Positions 4,797-8,266 of a stretch of 8,266 bases of DNA are shown piece after piece. Position numbers and translations under genes: made by a program. Source of the stretch: an uncultured Actinoplanes sp. (GTDB lineage Bacteria > Actinomycetota > Actinomycetes > Mycobacteriales > Micromonosporaceae); the NCBI RefSeq assembly GCF_934643405.1, contig NZ_CAKUCL010000293.1, positions 1 to 8,266 of the forward strand, written 5' to 3'. Position 1 is the first letter of the stretch. The number at the start of each line of letters is the position of its first letter. A model generated the notes under the pieces. That model made no database searches. It was not told where the DNA came from and worked only from the letters and a program-made list of their open reading frames with translations.

Positions 4797-5834
4797 ATGA
4801 CCGTACGACATCGCCGGTGGCTCACCTCGGCCCTGGCGCCGCTCGTCGCTGCCGCGCTCCTGGCGGCGCCCACCGCACCGGCCCATGCCGAACCCGGCAC
4901 CGGCAGCGGCACATCGGACACCGCGGACGAGCAGGCCAGCGGCGACGAGGACGACCTTCTGCTCAACGACGTGCTCGAGTCGTCGAACCGTCGCTTCGTC
5001 ACGGCGAAGGCCGCGGTCGCGAAGTCGACCGCCGCGCAGAAGCAGCTCGCCATCGACATCAAGGCCGCCGAGGCCCGCCGGGACAAGCTGGTTCCCGAGG
5101 TCAACGCGATCGCCGCGAAGCAGTACCAGACCGGCAATATCGGCACGGTCAGCTACCTGCTCGGGAGCAACAGCAACGACGACTTCCTCTCCAAGGCGGT
5201 CTCGCTCAACGAGATCAACAGCCTGCACGACCACTCGCTGCGCCAGCTGAACCAGGCGATCGACGAGGTCAACGCGAAGAAGGCCGCGCTGGACGCCGAG
5301 GTCAGGCAGCAGCAGACCAACCTGGTCGCGATGAAGAAGCAGAAGGAGGCCGCCGACAAGGCTCTCGCGCTGGTCGGTGGCGACGCCCTGACCGGCGGTT
5401 TCGTCGACGCCAAATCGGCGGTGGCCGCGCCCGCGCCGCGCAATTCCGAGGGCGGCTTCTCACCGGAGAGCTGCTCGGTCGACGACCCGACCACGAATGG
5501 CTGCATCACGGCCCGCACGCTGCATCTGTACAAAGAGGTGAAGAAGGCCGGCTTCAACAGATTCGTCGGCTGTCACCGCGACGGGGGCCCGTTCGAGCAC
5601 CCGAAGGGCCGCGCCTGCGACTGGTCGCTGCAGAAGAGCGGATTCGCGGTCGCGCACAACGCGGACATGAAGAAGTACGGCAACGACCTCATGGCTTTCC
5701 TGGTGCGCAACGCCGACCGGCTCGGCATCTATTACGTGATCTGGTCCAAGAAGATCTGGTTCCCGGCCAGCGGCTGGAAGGCCTATCACGGCGTCAGCGA
5801 CCACACCGACCACGTGCACGTGTCGCTGCTCTGA
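4797..5834 (+). CDS. Secreted coiled-coil protein with M15-like/ARB_07466-like C-terminal domain (right paralog)
   Basis: A 345-aa paralog of the divergent gene, with the same architecture. The signal peptide is 1-31 (MTVRHRRWL, an Ala/Leu core, cleavage after AHA). An acidic Gly/Ser/Asp segment (32-53), a coiled coil of about 55-195 and an Ala/Pro linker precede the C-terminal domain (225-345). That domain contains FEHPKGRACDW (266-276) and SDHTDHVHVS (334-343). His268, Asp275 and His339/His341 are the putative metal ligands, and Cys226, 236, 259 and 274 match the four Cys of the left copy. The C-terminal domains are clearly alike, while the coiled coils have diverged. The likely role is an extracytoplasmic wall-acting enzyme or hydrolase partner; catalysis is unproven. 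ATG 4797 follows GGAAGGA (4784-4790) with a 6-nt spacer. Expression is governed by the upstream c-di-AMP riboswitch and ends at the 5841-5884 terminator. Confidence 0.92.
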   Translation: MTVRHRRWLTSALAPLVAAALLAAPTAPAHAEPGTGSGTSDTADEQASGDEDDLLLNDVLESSNRRFVTAKAAVAKSTAAQKQLAIDIKAAEARRDKLVPEVNAIAAKQYQTGNIGTVSYLLGSNSNDDFLSKAVSLNEINSLHDHSLRQLNQAIDEVNAKKAALDAEVRQQQTNLVAMKKQKEAADKALALVGGDALTGGFVDAKSAVAAPAPRNSEGGFSPESCSVDDPTTNGCITARTLHLYKEVKKAGFNRFVGCHRDGGPFEHPKGRACDWSLQKSGFAVAHNADMKKYGNDLMAFLVRNADRLGIYYVIWSKKIWFPASGWKAYHGVSDHTDHVHVSLL

Positions 5835-5840
5835 CCGCGA

Positions 5841-5884
5841 ACGAAAAAAAGGGGGCCCCCGGTCGGGCGGCCCCCTTTTTTCGT
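5841..5884. terminator. Strong bidirectional intrinsic terminator
   Basis: The GC stem GGGGGCC (5851-5857) pairs with GGCCCCC (5869-5875) around an 11-nt loop, itself able to form CCC/GGG. It is flanked by seven A on the left and six T on the right, so each strand ends in a U-tract. It sits 6 nt after the stop of the right paralog and 4 nt before the stop of the convergent GH65 gene, serving both. Confidence 0.95.
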
Positions 5885-5888
5885 GCCG

Positions 5889-8252
5889 TTACGAGGTGGC
5901 GCGGCGTACCGGTGCGCGCCCGGCCGGCTGCGTCGGCGCCGGGCCGACCGGCACGGGCGGCGGGATCGGCACGCTGACCGGCTTCACCTGGGTCACCTCG
6001 ACCTCCTTGCCGTGGTGCACGAGCACCAGGCGGGCCGAGCCGCCGCCGTTGCGCAGCGAGTACGTGACCTCCTGCGGCGTGACGTTGACCCGCAGCCGCA
6101 GACCACGCCAGAGCAGCGAGAACTCCAGGTTGCTGATCCGGCTGGGCAGGCGCGGCGCGAACGACAGCTGACCGTTGAAGTCGCGCATGCCGCCGAGCCC
6201 GGCGACCAGCGCGATCCAGGAACCGGCCAGCGACGCCACGTGCACGCCGTCCCGCGCGTTCTGGTGCAGGTCGTGCAGGTCCATCAGGGCGGCCTCGCCC
6301 AGGTAGTCGTGCGCCAGCTCGAGGTGCCCGGTCTCGGCGGCCATGACGGCCTGCACGCAGGCCGACAACGAGGAGTCCCGGACCGTACGGGCGTCGTAGT
6401 AGGCGAAGTTGCGAGCCTTCTCCTCGGGCGTGAACGCGTCGCCCCGGATGTACATGGCCATCACCAGGTCGGCCTGCTTGACCACCTGCTTGCGGTACAG
6501 GTCGAAGTACGGGTAGTTCAGCAAGAGCGGGTACGCCTCGGGCGGCGTGTTCTCGAAGTCCCACTCCTGCAGCCGGGTGAAGCCCTCGGACTGCTGATGA
6601 ACCTGAAGTTCCCGGTCGTACGGGATATGGACCGCGGCCGCCGCGTCCCGCCACGAAGCCATTTCCTCGTCGTCGACGCCCAGCTTGCGGGCCAGGTCGG
6701 GGTGACGCTTCGCGGCCTCGACGGCGGTGAACAAGTTCTGCTGCGCCATCAGGTTGGTGTAGATGTTGTCGTCCACCACGGCGGTGTACTCGTCGGGGCC
6801 GGTGACCCCGTCGATGTGGAACCGCCCGTGCCGGTCGTGGTGGCCCAGCGAACGCCACAGCCGCGCGGTCTCGACCAGCAGCTCCAGGCCGACCTCGCGC
6901 TCGAAGTCGTAGTCGCCGGTGGCCTGCACGTAGCGCCGCACCGCGTCGGCGATGTCGGCCCCGATGTGGAAGCCCGCCGTGCCGGCCGGCCAGTACGCCG
7001 AGCACTCCTGGCCGCGGATGGTCCGCCATGGGAAGGCCGCGCCCTGCAGGCCCAGTGTCTGCGCGCGCTCCCGGGCCAGATCCAGCGTCGAGTGCCGCCA
7101 GCGCAGCACGTCGGCCGCCGCGGAGGGCTGGGTGTAGGTCAGGGCGGGCAGCACGAAGGTCTCGGCGTCCCAGAACGTGTGGCCGTCGTAGCCGGGGCCG
7201 GACAGGCCCTTCGACCCGATCGGGCGCTGCTCGGCGCGGGCACCGGCCTGCAGCGTGTGGAACAGGCCGAAGCGGACCGCCTGCTGCACCTCGGGGTCGC
7301 CCTCGACACGGACGTCGGAGTGGTCCCAGAAGGCGTCCAGGTAATCCCGCTGGGCCTCGACCAGGCCCTCCCAGCCGTCCAGGCGGGCGCTGGCGAGCGC
7401 GGCACCGACCTGGTCGCGGATCGCCGGCAGCGACCGGCTGCCGGACCAGCCGTACGCGGCGAGCTTGACCACGCGCAGTTTCTGTCCCGGCTCGAGCTTG
7501 GAGGCGACGGTCGTGCGCAGCCAGTCCGGGTGGCCCTCGGTGGTGATCGCGTGCTTGCCGGGCGCCTCGACGAGGTGTTCCATGGCCGCGGCCATCCGCA
7601 GGTCGCTGGCCTTGGTACGGTGCACGAGCAGCCCGCCGGAGCGCTGTTCGAGCATCTCCTCGGCCTGCAGCGGGTGGTCGAGCACGGCGGCGACGCGCGG
7701 GTCCTTGCTCATCGGCGGCAGTTGCTCGTTGGCGACCAGTTCCGACTGCAGGATCAGCCGGGCCGACGCGTCCAGCGGCTCGACCTCGTACAGGAAGGCC
7801 ACGACGGCACGCTGGGTGAACGACACCATACGTACGGTCCGGACCCGGATCGCCTGACCGGACGGTGACACCCACTCGACGTTGCGCTCGAGCGTGCCGG
7901 CCCGCAGATCGAGCACCCGCTCGTGGGACCGCAGCTCGCCGTACCGCACGTCGAACGGCTCGTCGTCGACCAAAAGCCGCATGAGCTTGGAATTGGTCAC
8001 GTTGATCATCGTCTGGCCGGACTCCGGGAACCCGTAGCCGGCCTCGGCGTAGGGCAGCGGGCGGAGCTCGTAGAACGAGTTCAGGTACGTCCCCGGCAGG
8101 CCGTGGGGCTCGCCCTCGTCCAGGTTTCCGCGTATCCCGATGTGTCCGTTGGCCAGCGCGAACACCGACTCGGACTGGGCCAGCAAGTCCAGGTCGAGGC
8201 GAGTCTCCCGGATGTGCCAGGGGTCGACGGGATATGCCCGTTCACGGATCAC
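5889..8252 (-). CDS. GH65 family glycoside phosphorylase/hydrolase (Rv3401-like)
   Basis: A 787-aa cytosolic enzyme of glycoside hydrolase family 65, whose members phosphorolyse alpha-linked disaccharides (maltose, trehalose, kojibiose and others). An N-terminal beta-sandwich domain (about 1-270) contains ALANGHIGIRGNLDEG and GLPGTYLNSFYE. The (alpha/alpha)6 catalytic barrel (about 310-690) has GHTFWDAETFVLP (357-369), FPWRTIRGQE, DGVTGPDEYTAVVDDN (481-496) with general acid Glu488, KQADLVM (592-598), RDSSLSACVQAV (625-636) and DGVHVASLAGSW (668-679). The last three include phosphate-site-type residues, favouring a phosphorylase. A small C-terminal beta domain and a Pro-rich tail (757-787) follow. 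Length and motifs agree with what I recall of mycobacterial Rv3401, which sits beside a beta-phosphoglucomutase-like gene; such a partner would lie beyond 8266. GTG 8252 is preceded by GAGAGG with a 7-nt spacer. The substrate cannot be assigned from sequence. Confidence 0.95.
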   Translation of the reverse strand: MIRERAYPVDPWHIRETRLDLDLLAQSESVFALANGHIGIRGNLDEGEPHGLPGTYLNSFYELRPLPYAEAGYGFPESGQTMINVTNSKLMRLLVDDEPFDVRYGELRSHERVLDLRAGTLERNVEWVSPSGQAIRVRTVRMVSFTQRAVVAFLYEVEPLDASARLILQSELVANEQLPPMSKDPRVAAVLDHPLQAEEMLEQRSGGLLVHRTKASDLRMAAAMEHLVEAPGKHAITTEGHPDWLRTTVASKLEPGQKLRVVKLAAYGWSGSRSLPAIRDQVGAALASARLDGWEGLVEAQRDYLDAFWDHSDVRVEGDPEVQQAVRFGLFHTLQAGARAEQRPIGSKGLSGPGYDGHTFWDAETFVLPALTYTQPSAAADVLRWRHSTLDLARERAQTLGLQGAAFPWRTIRGQECSAYWPAGTAGFHIGADIADAVRRYVQATGDYDFEREVGLELLVETARLWRSLGHHDRHGRFHIDGVTGPDEYTAVVDDNIYTNLMAQQNLFTAVEAAKRHPDLARKLGVDDEEMASWRDAAAAVHIPYDRELQVHQQSEGFTRLQEWDFENTPPEAYPLLLNYPYFDLYRKQVVKQADLVMAMYIRGDAFTPEEKARNFAYYDARTVRDSSLSACVQAVMAAETGHLELAHDYLGEAALMDLHDLHQNARDGVHVASLAGSWIALVAGLGGMRDFNGQLSFAPRLPSRISNLEFSLLWRGLRLRVNVTPQEVTYSLRNGGGSARLVLVHHGKEVEVTQVKPVSVPIPPPVPVGPAPTQPAGRAPVRRATS

Positions 8253-8266
8253 GGTGGTGCCTCTCG

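Noticed and set aside
5794..7875. 693-aa minus-strand open frame in another frame across the GH65 gene
   Set aside because: Arg/Gly/Pro/Ala-rich shadow with no motifs. It overlaps the GH65 frame, which has the complete set of catalytic motifs.

Overview
The window is GC-rich throughout, with strongly GC-biased third codon positions, GTG starts and leaderless-type promoters. This points to a high-GC actinobacterium. The coiled-coil secreted proteins and the GH65 enzyme most resemble those of filamentous actinomycetes such as Micromonosporaceae (Actinoplanes-like). That placement is an inference from recalled family resemblance, not from a database search.

Layout, left to right. Positions 1-109 are a G-rich, internally repeated stretch without a convincing gene. 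Three minus-strand genes follow in transcription order from the right: a TetR-family repressor (GTG 1409 to 804), a 77-aa Atu4866-domain protein (725-492) and a small XRE/HigA-like helix-turn-helix protein (460-110). Divergent from the TetR gene is a two-gene plus-strand operon, 1589-3254. It encodes an ABC-2 permease and its ATPase of the Wzm/Wzt (TagG/TagH) type, which export lipid-linked polysaccharide such as cell-wall galactan, teichoic acid or O-antigen. The two reading frames overlap by 8 nt.

The most striking region is 3275-5834. Two paralogous secreted proteins (signal peptide, long coiled coil, C-terminal M15-like/ARB_07466-like domain with putative metal ligands) are transcribed head-to-head, away from a 487-bp intergenic region. 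Each gene is preceded by its own ydaO/yuaA-type (cyclic-di-AMP) riboswitch, so the intergenic region holds two near-identical aptamers in inverted orientation. In both, the P1 helix closes 1-4 nt from the Shine-Dalgarno sequence. c-di-AMP riboswitches upstream of cell-wall hydrolases are established in actinobacteria. A mirror-image pair driving two paralogs is unusual, and the right-hand copy has an A-to-C change in an otherwise conserved core segment.

A strong bidirectional terminator (5841-5884) separates the right paralog from a convergent minus-strand gene (8252-5889) for a 787-aa GH65 family phosphorylase/hydrolase with the catalytic Glu in GPDEY. Its closest recalled relative is mycobacterial Rv3401. 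Together the window reads as a cell-envelope locus (polysaccharide export plus c-di-AMP-controlled wall-acting proteins) flanked by regulators and a disaccharide-metabolism gene.
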